Below, in pieces: positions 1-13,150 of a stretch of 64,000 nucleotides of DNA (position 1 is its first letter; each line of letters starts with the position of its first letter). Below the pieces are notes generated by a model. The model made no database searches and had not been told where the DNA came from. It worked only from the letters and a program-made list of their open reading frames with translations. Position numbers and translations under genes: made by a program. This DNA is from Oxytricha trifallax (lineage: Eukaryota; Ciliophora; Spirotrichea; Sporadotrichida; Oxytrichidae): contig ARYC01002555.1 of assembly GCA_000711775.1 (NCBI GenBank), forward strand, positions 1 to 64,000. The letters run 5' to 3'.

Positions 1-173
1 CTGTTAAACATATCAAGCTAGAAGATGTATGCACTGAGATTAAAAAAATTGTTGAGATGATCATAGTAAGAGCTCCAGCATATCCAAGATCATCATTAGA
101 AGATATACTTGAAACATTAAAGAGAGCTAAGTTCAAGAGATACCATAAAGATAAGCAGATAAAATTTGTTTGA
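1..173 (+). CDS. C-terminus of the TBE zinc-finger/kinase protein (partial)
   Basis: The frame is open from base 3 and ends at TGA 171-173. It aligns closely with the C-terminus of the equivalent ORF of the TBE at 27574-31548: both share VRAPAYP/VKAPAYP-type and RYHKDKQIKFV endings. In intact copies this 57-kDa-class protein carries C2H2 zinc fingers and a protein-kinase-like domain; neither is visible here because the window starts inside the last ~56 codons. Its function in transposition is not established. Confidence 0.85.
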   Translation, partial: VKHIKLEDVCTEIKKIVEMIIVRAPAYPRSSLEDILETLKRAKFKRYHKDKQIKFV

Positions 174-312
174 ATTAATGACATTTATACTCATTAAATA
201 TACATTAAATTCGCATCAAACCTGCGTTTTCTCTACTAACCCCAATAAGACCCCAACTATACCCTACAAATCAAAGCACTTATAAACCTCATTAAGGGGT
301 TTTGGGGTTTTG
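1..312 (+). mobile_element. Right end of a TBE transposon (TBE-A)
   Basis: The end reads GGGGTTTTGGGGTTTTG (296-312), preceded by the same subterminal sequence found in the other TBE copies of this window. The trinucleotide ATT at 313-315 fits the ANT target preference known for TBEs, but the other flank lies outside the window. The element lies only 15 bp beyond the TGA of the neighbouring minus-strand gene, so it does not break that reading frame. The rest of the element is to the left of the window. Confidence 0.9.
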
Positions 313-327
313 ATTCTATCATATTAC

Positions 328-3300
328 TCAATAAACATGGTGCATATGTAGATTCTAGAATTGGGTGAGACTGCCTTCTGATGTTGTTAGTTCTTATAGG
401 AGCATTTCTAAATCGATATCATTACCGTAGATATTTATTCTTTTCTAAATAGTTGGGTAAGGATTATCAATCCCATTTCTGAAAGCTGCTTCTAGGAAAT
501 CTTTTGAGGTTATCTCAAAGGTGTTTTTACCTGAAGTCAAAGAAAATAGGAAAGTTCTTGAATAGACAATGTTTTAAAATATCTATAATACAACCTTCTT
601 AACTAAACTTTACGAAATTTATGTCACTAGGATAACTAACTATTGGAGAGAACGAATCATCTGGTTGTACAGCTTTGCATATATTCTTGATTTCCTCGAA
701 TGAAAATATTCCATCCTATTCTTAGAACTATTTCACGAACATTTTAGTGAGAGTTTTCTAGTTTTTCTTCTTCCTTGCAACGAATTCCTCCAAATACAAA
801 TTCAGTAGCAAATCTAAATCCAGTTGTTCTGTCTCATTGCCCTATGAGTCGGGGATTTTTTTCACAAATCTCTTGAGTTTGTGGTTCCATCTAGCTATTT
901 CACTCTGATTCATCCAGAATAAGACTAAACGAGTTATTAGAGGTTCTTTTTCCACGCTTACATAGGTGGATTCTTCATTATGTTCAATTAACCCGTTTGA
1001 CATAGTCTGTCCAGTATAATTCTAAAAATATAATTAAATATAATTTATTGTTTGATTATTCTATTGACTGATATCAATTAAAATAATGTTATACCAGAGT
1101 TAGTGGCTTGATCTCTTATCCGCTAGTATTGAGAATAACTGTAATAGTAGAATTCCTGCATGTAAATATCTGAAGAGTGATTAGATGCATCTGTACTCAT
1201 TGCATCACCCATCTACAGCATTCCAAATTTAAAAACATATAAAATATTAAAAACTTTAAAATTGTTAATTCCAGCTAAATTAGCAAATACCTTAGCCCTA
1301 GTCCATATCTTCATGTAGTACTTTAAGCTGGTAATAAACTCAATTAATTTAATTTCAGCCAGTCTTCTAAGTTGATATTTCTTCAAGAAATACAAAATCA
1401 TAAACTCCTCAAGTGATATGTAGTTTGAATTTATAAAACCTTGTATCTCAGGGGCATATTTAATTCTTTCATCGTAGATCTCGAAGATTTATTTTCTGAA
1501 ATAGACCCACGGTAGAACACGACCAGGGAGGTTGGAGTCTAGTGAATTTGAGATGAAGGCTATTATATAAGCTGGGATGTTCCAGTTGTCTGCTAAATCC
1601 TAAGCCATCGATTTAACCTTTGCCAAGTCAAATATTATACCTATAATCTAAAAATAAATCTATCAATTTTTAGAGAAATCAGAAAATATAGCATTGTTTT
1701 CCTATATAAAATATCCCATCTTTAGCAGCAACGGTTTCTTTGTTATTATCTAAGCCAATTTTATTGGAGAACTCTTAGTCTTCCTTCTTAAGTTTGACAA
1801 TGTTTTAGTTTATGTTAATATTTTGTGTGGGTACTTGGAATTGATACTACTCTCTAAACTTGATTTCTGTCATTTATTGCCCTCCATCTATTAAAATTTA
1901 TATGTTTATGATTTTTCATAAGAATTTTCATAAATTATGACATAATATCTACTGAAGTGCTTTTGATATTTGGCTATTTAGAATTTGGATTCCCAATAAA
2001 ATTTTCAGGTTTCCAAAACAGTTCTCCCTCATCGACCTGAGTAGAAGCATTAATTTTATTAGCTCTTAATATTGCTTTTTAGAACTTTTCCATGTCCTTC
2101 AATATGCTTTCTTTATTCAGTTATTCTGTCTCCATTTCATTCATTATGTTTTACAGATCAGTAAGATTGCTTGAAAATATTTGCATTAAATTAAAAGGGA
2201 GATCTAAATTTTACAAGTCACAATCATATATATATATATAATTTGAGAACATAGGATTATCAGAAATACTCTTAAAAACCTTGTTCCTCTCTTCTTTATC
2301 CTCCTCTTCCTATTTATTGCCACCACTGCGTTTCTTAATCTGCTATATTTCAGCATTCATAACCTCGCTTTTAATAATATCTCTGAGGGCAGCCACTTCA
2401 TCTTCATACATCTAAGAGGTCTCCTTTACAAACTTAATTTCTAGATTTTTGGCTTTAAGCTTTAATTTTAGGTGGAAAATCTTCTCTTGAAATTCTAAAC
2501 GTTGTTTCTCAAATTCTCGCTCTGTCATTGCGTTATCTTTTATTTTGCTCTCTACTTAAAGAAGAGTGTCTTTGTCACTCATGAAACACTACTCTTATAA
2601 AAATATTTAAAGAATTTAATATAGTAAAAATTTCAAATGTAACATTTTGTAACAAACACAATTATAATTAATGTACTCAAGCAAGTTTTCGAATATAGAG
2701 TTGTATGAAACAGTAATATCCTGTTAGATTTGTGACAATTCATATTTATAGCAAGACAGTGCTTTTATCAAATCAACTGAGAGCACATTGACATTATTAA
2801 TTTCATCAAATACCTTAGAAAACCCTTTCTTCTAACTGAAGTATTGTCTGTAGTTTATGTTTATATTTTCTTAAAATTTCTTTTAATGCTAAATTGCAAG
2901 ACGCTTCATTTCCAAGTCTTTGAGGTTTTATTAAACTTATTCACGGAGTTTTAGGATTTCAGGATTTGAGACCATTCCTTGGGTTTTTATATTCATGTCT
3001 TGGAAGTTCAAGTTTACATTGACAAAACAATTTTAAATAAATGTACGATTTACATTGATATTGTTCATAGTAGTGAACTAAGAATTGTAAAAGTTATTAA
3101 GTTTAGTATGTTTTTTTGGTATTCTACTCTAAGTTGAAGAACTCAAAAGTGTGTCCCTCCCTGTTTATGCAGTATTTGGGGGAGGTATCTCTAAATGTAA
3201 CATATTTTTTATTACATCATCCTATTCTTAAATCTTTGAGGCTAAATTACTACCAGGAAACAGTCCATAATTCCCTTTAATTTTATTGGTTTTAAAAACA

Positions 3301-3851
3301 CCTTTGGAGTCATATTGAATCTAACTGCCAGAACTCTGAGTGTTATATTTTTGACTTTGAATTATTTCTAAATTAGCTTTACCACCTGAGTTTTTTCTTA
3401 AAGAAGTTGAATTAATTTAGATTGAAGGTATTTTTCTATGGAGATTCGATTGCGAGGATTGCCTTTTCTCAAAGAATTAACTATCTTAATTTTGATTGTT
3501 ATTCGTGAAACTACCAAATATGCTTTTATCTCTACTTGTTTAATTGAAGTTTTATAATTTAAATATAGATTATCAAATTCAATCTAAGTGCGCTCTTAAT
3601 AAATAATGTTAATATACAAAAATTTCATAATAAACTAATCCATCCTTATCATTTGTATTTTGCATTACTCTGGCAGTTTTTAATAAACCTCCATTACTTT
3701 AATTTTTAATAATCTTCCTGGCAGAATCTATTGTCTACTTAACTGCTAAATCAATATTTTACTAGGCCTCCTTATTTGGATTGTAATTTTAATATTCTTG
3801 GTTTATATCATCAATTAGCTGTTTCATTGCTTGATTTTTGGAATTATTCAT
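328..3851 (-). CDS. Large coiled-coil protein, unrecognised
   Basis: Translation with TAA/TAG=Q gives a protein of about 1,000 residues. It starts at ATG 3851 (MNNSKNQAMKQL) and ends at TGA 328-330. Most of 3480-2000 is one continuous frame rich in E, K, Q and N with predicted coiled coil; the segment around 2580-2280 is strongly charged. The C-terminal third (about 1640-330) is compact, with motifs such as FLKKYQLRRLAEIKLIEF and FSFEEIKNIC, the latter resembling half an EF-hand. A GT-AG intron is likely at 1022-1094; further interruptions with TGA in frame lie near 3570 and 1680. I do not recognise the family; a ciliary or cytoskeletal role would be only a guess from the style of sequence. 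TBE-A is inserted just after its stop. Confidence 0.6.
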
Positions 3852-4529
3852 TTTTTTAATTTTTATAAATCTATATTATCTTCTTAAGTAATCTATATAA
3901 TTTAAATTATAAAATTTCATCAACTTGGAAGAAATTTCAATATTTTTATAAGTTGTATTAAAATTGACTAAGCGGTAAAACAAATATTTTGATTATAAAT
4001 ATTATGAAGTATTCCATATATAAATATATAAGTAATATAAACCTCATAACAACGATTAGAATAATATTAATGCATTTTAATGATTCATTTAATTATATTG
4101 TCATTTATAAAAAATCACAAATATGGAATATGGGATAAAAATATTTTAATAAATTTTGTTGCTTGGTATAAAATTTTAAGTAAATTTTATTATATACTTT
4201 GTGAATTCATAGTACAGAATGTTAATACCTTTAAATATCGTATTTAAGGTTTATACTATGAATATAAAAGTCATTTCTTTCGACAATCATGATAGAAAGG
4301 CTCAAATTTTACAAAGCTAATTTATATTTTATTTGATGACAAGCCATGCAGCTTATTTTATTTACAAACAGTCGGCAATAAACTATTTCATTAATTTTCC
4401 TAGAGAAAATTCAAGATTTATTATTCAAAGAAAACTTTTATAAAACTCAATGTTTATCATTATATAATTAGGCAATATTAACACTTAAGAAATTATAAAA
4501 ATTTCTATGTTTATAAACTTTTAGATTTT
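3852..4529. other. AT-rich intergenic spacer
   Basis: No reading frame of coding character and no repeat was seen. It separates two minus-strand genes, so it should hold the promoter of the left one and the 3' end of the right one. Confidence 0.5.
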
Positions 4530-6672
4530 TCATATCGATTTGTTCTGTTGAAGTCTTTATAATGCCAAAGAATTCAATTCTTAAATTATGTCTAAGTAGA
4601 TTCTTAATTTTTCCTTGCCAATTTTACCCTAATTAATTTTAGTTCGAATATTTTTCTCTAAGATTGTTGTTGCTTAAGAGAATATATAAGAGCATGCTTT
4701 ATCAGCAAAGAAGATTTCTTTAGATTTACGGTTGTACCTGTAAAATATTTATTTTAATATAATAAATAGTTTAATTAAGGGAAACAAAGAATAATACTGT
4801 CAATTATCAAAGTCTTACAATAAATTTGTAACAAACATCCCCAATTATTGGATAGTAAAGCAGATTTGAAGTTTTAGCATCATATGATTTAGGGTAATTA
4901 TTGTAAGATTTTTCTTGCTAATAAGTCTGATAGTAAGAAGTGCACCTCTAGAACTATTCTAGCCTGATAATCAATTCTTCGTGTATATCAGAGGGAACTC
5001 GGTCAGTCTCTGAGTTGATTTATTCTCTGAGTCCAGACTTGAATTTGTTTTGATTGTTTTAGATTATTTTCTTCAAATCTCTGAATATTGAACGTTTTTC
5101 AGAGACATGTTTTTCTAATGTCTCTCTGTCTTTCACATCCCCTTAATGTGGTCTCCCCTTTAATAAAAACGTAATTTATTAAAGAAATAAAAAGACTTTT
5201 TGATGCTATTTTAATTATACCACTTTCTTTTCTTTTCAATAAGAGGTAGAAGATGTTCTTGAGATTAATTCGCAATCGTAGTTTTAGAACTCCTTACATT
5301 CAATATGGTTTCAGATTATTTTGATAAATTTTTTGGGGAAATTAATTTTATTACATTTTGGGATTTATTTTGTGGAAGCTGTAATCTGAATATCATATTT
5401 ATAGGGGTATCAGTAATTTTATGTTTCTGTTTTAAATATTTTGATAAAATATAAGCTATAGGATTATTTTTTACAATAAAAATTGTCACAATTATTATAA
5501 CAAATTATTTAAATATCTGAATAAATAACCCATAATATTGTTACTTTGATTATTATTTTGACTATCTTGCTCTTATATTGCTGAATGAATAATTTTCTCA
5601 ATTTGAAATAATTTGGCTTAAATATTTATTTGAGAATCTTTTTATGATAAACAAGTGCTTAATGTCCTTTCGTTCACTTGGCTTTCCTCCACATTAGTAT
5701 TTTCGTTTGAAGTGTTAATGTTATTATAATTAACAACATTAAACTTAACTCATTTTAGCTTATAAGAATAATAAATATTAATAAAGTGAGGCTTTAAATG
5801 AGTGAATTTTCACGGGAAATTTATTAATTCGCTTCTTTTTGCATAAATTACAGTTAATTATTTCTTTATTTATTGCAATAGAGTGCATAATTTGAATATA
5901 TTTTTCAATAAGTTTCTCAATAAATTAGCAATATTAGATTATTAATTAGAAGGTGATTATTTATTTATTATACTTTAATCTGATTGCGATCTTTGGGGCT
6001 AGCTCCAACTATCGTAATTTTCCTCCATACCTGAAACCCTAAACCTTGAAACTTATAATTTAATATATAAATATTATACCTTAAATTCTATCAAAAATAT
6101 TTATAAATGAATAGGTTTATTTGAAAAATTAGAATTAGTGCTATTATATCTTTGATAGAATAGCTCAAACTCCTCCAAATCGGATGGATTTAGGCATTCA
6201 AAACTATTTTGAGGGTCAGGATTGTGTGGATTTTAAATTTGGTAGCTCTGAATTGAAATAAATTGCATAGGATCAAAGTCTTATATAAAAATTAAGTTTT
6301 AATTAAGTTTTTATTCATAAGATTTTGCCCCTATATACTTAATCTAAAAAAATAAACATGTAATTTAAAATACAATCTTCATACTATAAAAGTGAAATTA
6401 ATGAGTAAAAGTTGGATTAAATACATTAAAAGTTGATCGAGTGTCGCTGAGGTCTTGCAAGTATGTGGGCTGCCAATTCACATCATCATATTTTTACAAG
6501 TTTAGCGATACACAATTTGATTAAAGAAGGAATTTCTCGCAGTAGTCTTCTTAGTATAGCAAAAAATATAAAATAATTTACCTCAAAACTATGAATTAAT
6601 TAAAATCGTTTTAAGGCAAAGATAAAATATTTGAAAAAATTAATTTAGATTCCAAGAATATTAGTATTACAT
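4530..6672 (-). CDS. Q/N-rich unrecognised protein, several exons
   Basis: A chain of open blocks on the minus strand has coding character only with TAA/TAG=Q. A likely start is ATG 6672 (MQYQYSWNLNQF), followed by a short intron beginning GTAAAT and ending CTAAG near 6560. Later blocks include DPMQFISIQSYQ and DLEEFELFYQRY (about 6250-6130), MEENYDSWSQPQ (about 6030) and RETLEKHVSEKRSIFRDLKK (about 5130-5060). The last block, TKINQGKIGKEKL, runs to TGA 4530-4532. The middle of the protein is hydrophilic with possible short coiled coils. No domain recognised. The exon joins were not resolved, so both the start and the block order are tentative. Confidence 0.4.
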
Positions 6673-7349
6673 AATGTTGTTTTGGGAAGTTGAAGTAAGT
6701 GGTTAGAGTATATATATGTGATAATTTTATAAATTAATTAAAGTTTATAAGAATTCTAAATAATGAAGGCTTTATTTAATAAAGTTATCAAAAGACATGT
6801 ACACATGATACTCAAGGGGTTAAGGGGCAATTATTATTAATAAGATTAAATAAATAAATCAGATATTTTTCTAATTTTCATCATTATTTATTTTAAACGA
6901 AATCTAAAAGGCCTAAAAAGAAATTATTAGAGAAATAGGAATTAAAAAAAAATATTTTGTTTTATAATTTCGATATATTAGTCTATTGATAAATATTTAT
7001 ATGTAATAATTTTTACTTAAAAGCAATTGAGACTTTATGTTTTCAACTAAAATGTTTAATAATTATTTATTAACATTTTTACCTCATTATTATTTCAAAA
7101 AAGATAATTATAAAATTTTAATAACTATTTCATGAGTTTGCTATAACATTAATTATATATTACTTATAATGGTAAAAATTTAGATTCAAATTTCCTATAA
7201 AATTTATATTTCTTTAATATATTTTACCTATCCTAATGCGTCCTTTTAATATTAAGCTTATATAATCTAATACATTTCATATATTGAAAGAATAATTGTA
7301 TTGTTGAGTATTCTTATTTAAACACTGTATATATTAATTTAATTGCGCT
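6673..7349. other. AT-rich intergenic spacer
   Basis: Strongly AT-rich sequence with no coding block or repeat that I can support. It lies between the ribophorin gene's 3' end and the start of the Q/N-rich gene, both on the minus strand. Confidence 0.5.
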
Positions 7350-9961
7350 TCACTCCTTTTGCTTTCTTGATGCGCCGCCAATGTTTAGCCTGTATTCTGG
7401 AATGGTGCAGTCTGCTTGATTGAGTGCCTTGTATGAGATAAAGAAGACTATTGGTGAGATGAAAAGCAAAAGCCAGAGAGTAGGAATGAGTTTCACATTT
7501 ACGAAGAATGCTGTGAAAATGCCCAAAATTACCAAGAGTGTGATCTAAAAGAGAAAGTTAAAGAGACTTGACAACTTACAATGAAAAGTGTTCCTTGGAA
7601 GGAGAGCTTTGAAAGGTTGGCCTTGTTATTGAACAAGAAGGATACATACTGTAGGAAGACAAATGTGATAAGTCCAACACCGATTAAGGGAACCTAGGAA
7701 AATTAATGAATAGCATAATAAACTTACAACAAGGTTGCCTTCTGGAATAGGGGTTGGGAAAATGTGCTCAATGACCTTGTCTGGTCTGTACTCATCCTTA
7801 ATTCCTAAGTTATCACCTTCATCTTGGCCCTCCTTAAACCACACGGTAATGGTACCTAAATCCCAGGTCTCTTGCTTCACTGCTCTGTAGTCTGAAACAT
7901 GAAGTTTAATTTCATATTCTCCGTTTAAGTGCTCCATAGTCTTTGAGAAATCGAAGGTCAAATGGTACATGTTGGTCTTTGGTTGATACTTGCCGTAAGC
8001 TTGATATCTTAAGTTGGCGCTCTGACCCTTCTTTTAAAGGGAAATGTATACTTAAGATGGATAGTGAGTCTCTGATTCTCTGAAAATAGTGCTTACTGCA
8101 GCATGTAAGTAGTGATCATCTTGGGCATTCTTGATGTTATAAGTAATAATTAAACCAATGTAAATAACTTCAATTCAAATTGAAATACAATAGTTTTGAT
8201 TATTATAGTAAGCTTTTGTGGGTAAGGAGTAGTGTTCTCAAGTTGACCTGGGAATTTACTTGAGGTAGAAAGAGTCCAGTAGAAGGTATTCAATTGAATG
8301 CGATCGACAACTGTGACATAGGTAGTGAAGGTATAAGCATCAACATTAACTGTGAGTCTATATTTTCCCACGCTAGTTTCCTTTAATGTTAATTCACCAG
8401 AATTAAACTTTTATGATTGATTTGTTCAACTATAGGATTTTAATTTTATTTGATAAAAATAAGTAATTTACTATCTTTGTTCATTTTGATATCTCCTGAA
8501 ACATCTCTTGTTGATTGAGTTCCATCGATTTATTAAAGAGTAGCTTTAACAGTTCCCTTGAGTCCCTTGAATAATATTTGAAAAATATAAAATTAAACTC
8601 TTTGACAATAAATATATGAAATATACTAAGAATAATTCACCAAAGTTATTAACCAAGAAGAACTTAACAAACTGATTGTTTTTGTTTGTCAAGCTAACAG
8701 TGTTGCTGTCTCCATCAATGCTAATATCAGGAACAGCACTAAGAATTTGGAGTCCTCTCAATGACTGTAACAAAGAATGAGCATTTTGAGCTCCTCTTGC
8801 TCTTTGAGAGAAGTAATTTCTAAGGCCTACTTGTTAAGGCTTTGACAGAGTGTTCAAACCGAGTCTAGCAACAAGCAAGTTGATATCTTCGTTCGAGTAT
8901 ACGTTTGGAATATAGTGTGCACTTGAAGATACAACGAAAAACTTTGGCTTGCTTTGCTCTCCTCCGTTGGTTTGATTCACTGCCTGTTTAAGAAGTTTTG
9001 AGACTGCAGCTTATACTGTGGTTTCTGTATCTTTGTCTTTAGATCCTGCATGGTTGAGAAGGTATAGAGCTCTTAAGCTGTGTTGTGAAAGGCCATCAAC
9101 GTTTTTATCACTCTCAGATGCTTTGAAAGCACATTAATTTTAAAGTATAAAGCTTAGAAAGCGAGGGTTGATTTATTCAAGCTTGATGCAACGACAGCTT
9201 TAGTGGCATCGTTAATTCTCTTGGAGAATGAGGCACTATCTTTAACTCCATAATCTTTGGCGTGTTCGTTCAATAAGTGTCCAAAATACAATTAGTCTAC
9301 TGTTAGTTTAAATATTAATCAATAAATATTATTGATAAAGTATTAACTATTCTTTAAAAACTGTTGTGAGATCATTTGGATTACTTAAGAAAGCTTCAAC
9401 CTGTGTGGGGACACGATTTAAGAAGTCACACTTATATAGTCTGTGAATTTCAGCCAAGTAGTATAGTTACTCTGCCTCCTCAATTTAACCGAGATGCTTT
9501 TAAATTCTCTTAAGGGATGTGCAAACTAAATTGGCCTTGGGCAGATCTTTCAATATCTCAAGTGACTGACTTGCCTCAGTTATGATTCTATAGCTAATTA
9601 AATTATAACCACTAAAATTAGACTAATTGATCATTAATTATAAGGTCATTAGGGACATCAATGTGACTGCCTGAAAGTACACTATTCAATTACCTATCTG
9701 CTAATGTTTTCAAAGCCTCCTTGCTCTATTAATAGATTTAGATTATTATGAAATCTTAATGCAAAAGTGTCTGTATTGAGAGAATTTATCATCATTCTTA
9801 CCTATCCGTCCAAATGGGCTTGAGCTTTATTGGAGAACAATGAAACTATAATAATTCGTTTTTGCAAGATTGCTTGTAAAAATAAATATTTAAGTTTATT
9901 TAAAAATATAAACTCCTAAGAGCAAGCAAAGAACGTAGCTTTTCTTTAAAATTTAAGACAT
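7350..9961 (-). CDS. RPN2: Ribophorin II-like oligosaccharyltransferase subunit (RPN2/Swp1)
   Basis: The protein starts at ATG 9961 with a hydrophobic signal peptide (MSQILKKSYVLCLLL) and ends at TGA 7350-7352. The N-terminal half is helical and contains the LKRxxKHL...YYLAEIHRLYKCDF style blocks of the family's luminal region. Beta-type luminal segments follow (YTFTTYVTVVDRIQLNTFYW; VWFKEGQDEGDNLG; PDKVIEHIFPTPIPEGN). The last ~120 residues form about four membrane spans ending in a lysine-containing tail (RLNIGGASRKQKE). In the family this subunit sits in the ER membrane as part of the oligosaccharyltransferase that N-glycosylates secretory proteins. At least six spacers interrupt it, one a clear GTAAGT...TTTTAG intron near 7546-7579. 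The call rests on length, topology and C-terminal similarity. Confidence 0.7.
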
Positions 9962-10188
9962 ATTTAAGATTATAAAGATATATATAATTCTTGAATTGCA
10001 TTCATCAATTATTCCCACTGTTTTCTTCCGTATTATTTAGCAAAAGTAAATATTATATTCAGAGTGCCAAAATACGTAGAATTACAGAATATTTGGATTA
10101 ATGATGATATGATATTGACGTAAATGTTTTTTGCGATTAACAAAACAAGTATTTACTTTTTTGAATTTTTACTTTTGCTAATGATCGC

Positions 10189-11197
10189 TCAGAACCCGTG
10201 TGGAACACCTGCTGCCTCTAGGAGGTTCTTGACTTCACCAGACTTAAGCTTTGATTTCAAGTCACTGCAACCACCGACGTGGTTTCCACCGATGAAAATG
10301 TTAGGTACAGTACTCTACCCTGTCAATTATTTAAGAGCATCTTGAGTCTCTGCACCATCATCCTCATTGTCAAGTTTAAATGAATCATTAACGAGAATTT
10401 ATTCTTTTATATCTTAAAATTTTGATATTCTATTTAAAATTATCATTTAATTTCAAGTTCTCTTGCCAAAAACTGAACATTTCCCTTCTTTAAGATGTTC
10501 TTAGCTTCAACGCAGTATGGGCAGTAGGTCTTTGAGAAGACTACGACTGGTGTTGATTGAATGACTTCGTTAACCTGTGATTTTAAGGAGTCCATATTAA
10601 CTTCTGCTGCTTAACTTTATTTTTAATTACTTCCACCCATTTAATTTAATTATTACGGGCTAAAGTGCTTTCCCTCAATAAATTCCTGTAAAGCCTTAGC
10701 TCCCTCATTTGCAACTTGTTGCACTGCATTTTCATAAACTGAATCCCCGTTTTAATTCAAGATCACGAGTCTGGGAACAGTTCTAACTTGATATTGCTGG
10801 GAGAGGGCTCTTATTCTTGAGTCTTGGAAGGGTAGAGCTAACCAAGGCATATCTTTGTAATAGGAATCGAAGACTTTCTTGTCCTAGTCACATGAAACAA
10901 ATATCACCTCAAAGGGCTTTTCATTGGGTTTAGCTCCAGCCTAAATGAGTTAAATGATTATACAATTCGAAATCTTACGTTAACTTCATTGTAATATTCT
11001 GCAAGTTTAGGTGTGAATTGTCTGCAGGGAGGGCAACTGTGCATACTGAAATACAGTCCCACTGCCTTTGAATTTTTAAGTGCGTCATAAGCCGAGATTT
11101 GTTCCTCAGACTTTGTTTAGAGATTTGCGTTGGTTAGTATGTTGATTAATTTTGAAGCATTTTCTGGAATTTAAGTTTAAGTCTCAGGCTTTTTCAT
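10189..11197 (-). CDS. Nucleoredoxin-like (TryX) domain fused to glutaredoxin, copy 1
   Basis: One frame, read with TAA/TAG=Q, runs from ATG 11197 ([17 protein letters not shown]) through a tryparedoxin/nucleoredoxin domain. That domain holds active site SCPPC, then WLALPFQD and [16 protein letters not shown]-rich linker (about 10700-10600) leads into a glutaredoxin with active site CPYC, then TVPNIFIGG and GGCSDL, ending at TGA 10189-10191. In glutaredoxins the CPYC cysteines and the TVP/GGC motifs bind glutathione. A TryX domain usually reduces disulphides. A fusion could let glutathione electrons reach the TryX site; this is inference. One intron separates YYNEVN and [10 protein letters not shown] (near 10940-10980). 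An IES with pointer TTTAA interrupts the glutaredoxin. A tandem copy lies 0.9 kb upstream. A 5' exon before 11197 is possible. Confidence 0.8.
10380..10450. other. IES inside the glutaredoxin domain (pointer TTTAA)
   Basis: TTTAA occurs at 10375-10379 and 10446-10450. Removing one copy plus the 71-bp spacer joins RELEIK to [11 protein letters not shown] in frame; unspliced, the frame hits TGA at once. There is no GT-AG pair at the edges. Confidence 0.7.
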
Positions 11198-12141
11198 GAA
11201 ATTAAAGAAGGACCTGAAATGCTATTATTATTAAATCAAAATTATGCAATTATTAATTAAATAAATTTGCTATTATTTTTATATGTTGTAATAATAAATT
11301 GATAATCTTTGCATAGTGACTTTACTAGTATATTAATTCAGTAACATTTAAAACTAATAAATTTATTTTAAATTTCCTTAATCTATGAAATATTGCATTT
11401 ATATTAAAACTGTAATAGTAAAATTATAACTTTTTTAATGATAATTAATATATTTCTGTTTATATGAGTTGTTAATTTATTTTTTAGTTTAATTATTTAA
11501 ATTTGGCTTATTTCTTATAACTTAATCAGAGTTTCTGCTTATATAATTAAATATGAATACGATTAAAAATATATTGCTAAAATTAACAGTCTTATAAATC
11601 TATTATTTAAAACATTTGATCATTTTAAATTAAAAGATAACAAAAAAAAGTTTCATTAAACTTTTAATATGATTATTTGACTGAAAACGATAAAATGTTT
11701 TAATTATAGACTTAATTATTATAGCAATACTTTACTAATAGTAAGATGAAAAATAAAACGAAATTATATTAATTTATAAAATATGGAAATATTCTTAGTT
11801 CTTCTGATTTTTTCAACTTAATTTAATAAAATAAATCAAGTATGAACTGGGGTTTCTAGAGGACTAACTATAATTTTGATTTAAAAAAACAGTGTTAAAA
11901 TCACTTAATTTGCAATACTCCAATGTTCATTCGAGAAATTATACTTTTAGTTCAATTGAAAGAGTCAAATATGGATATAAAATTATTATAAATCTGTAAG
12001 AATACAAAGATTTGCTCATATCTTATTTATCAGATGCTGACGTAAATATCCTTCTTATAAAATGACGTCAATTTATTACGAAGAATATCATGAGAAAATT
12101 GAATCCAAAATCTCTTGATGTGAAAGTATTCTAGCACAGAC
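11198..12141. other. AT-rich intergenic spacer
   Basis: Sequence between the two tandem thioredoxin-glutaredoxin genes. No coding block, repeat or RNA gene seen. A 5' exon of the downstream gene could lie just upstream of 11210, where TTTCAG looks like a 3' splice site. Confidence 0.5.
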
Positions 12142-13150
12142 TCAAAATTCGTGAGTTACGCTTGCAGCATCAAGGAGAATTTTTACTTCTCCAGACTTAA
12201 GCTTATCTTTCAAGTCACTGCAGCCACCAACGTGTTTCCCACCGATGAAAATGTTTGGGACTGAGGTCTAACCTGTCAGTTTCTCAAGAGCGCCTTAAGT
12301 TACAGCACCATCAGATTCAATGTCAAGTTTTTTCATTATTAAAATAAAAAAGAACTAGATGTCAAAGATATTGAGTTAAAAATTGTAACCAATTCTCATT
12401 ATATTTAAAGTTCTCTGACAAAAAATTTGACATTTCCTTTGGAGAGGATATCCTTAGCTTCAGCACAGAAAGGGCACCAAGTCTTAGAAAAGATTACTAC
12501 TGGTGTTGTTTGAATGACTTCTTAGACCTTTGTCTTATAAGACTCCATCTCATCTGTTGCCAAGTCTTACTTTGAATTACTTTCACTCACTTGAGTAAGT
12601 TATCCCTTGTTCCCGTCTTTACCGGCGATAAACTCTTGTAGAGCTTTCACTCCGTTGTCTGAGACCTTTTTCACAGCATTTTCATGGATTATGTCTCCAT
12701 TTAAATTAACAATGACTAGTCGTGGTACTGATCTTACTTAGTAGTGTTGGGAGAGTGACCTTATTCTTGGGTCTTTGAATGGAAGAGCCAACCAAGGCAT
12801 CTCGCCATAGTATTCCTCGTAGGTCTCCAAGTCTTAGTCGCCAGAAACAAATATCACTTCGAAGGGCTTTTCATTTGAATTAGCTCCAGTCTAAAGCACA
12901 GATTCAATTTAAATTGAAATATCTTACATTAATTTCTGTGTAATGCTCTGCAAGCTTAGGAGTGAAACCTCTACAGGGAGGGCAACCATGCATACTGAAG
13001 TAGAGTCCTACAACCTTAGAATTTTGTAGTGCATCCTTAGGTGTGATTAAATCTCCAGATTTGGTATTAAGAGCAGCGTTGGTAAGTAAATTTATCAATT
13101 TGGAAGCATTTTCAGTGGTTGGATTTTCCAAGAAATTGGAATTTGGTTAT
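12142..13150 (-). CDS. Nucleoredoxin-like (TryX) domain fused to glutaredoxin, copy 2
   Basis: It has the same architecture as the gene at 10189-11197. The TryX domain has GCPPC and WLALPFKD, with VPRLVIVNLNGD further on. The linker is N/Q/S-rich, and the glutaredoxin has [13 protein letters not shown] and GGCSDL, ending at TGA 12142-12144. The two copies are close enough to be a recent tandem duplication, yet differ at the glutaredoxin site (CPYC against CPFC). Spacers split it at matching places (after HYTEIN near 12925, and between the REL motif and the KKLDIES motif near 12335-12415). No ATG is visible in frame before ENPTTENASKL (about 13130), so the first exon or MDS is missing, displaced or unrecognised. 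Confidence 0.75.

Noticed and set aside
7626..7970. A 114-codon ORF with conventional stops treated as a separate gene
   Set aside because: It is one exon of the ribophorin-like gene plus read-through into an intron; its conserved part continues into neighbouring blocks.
10124..10345. Plus-strand ORF opposite the glutaredoxin
   Set aside because: Antisense shadow of the glutaredoxin exon; the minus strand carries CPYC and TVPNIF motifs.
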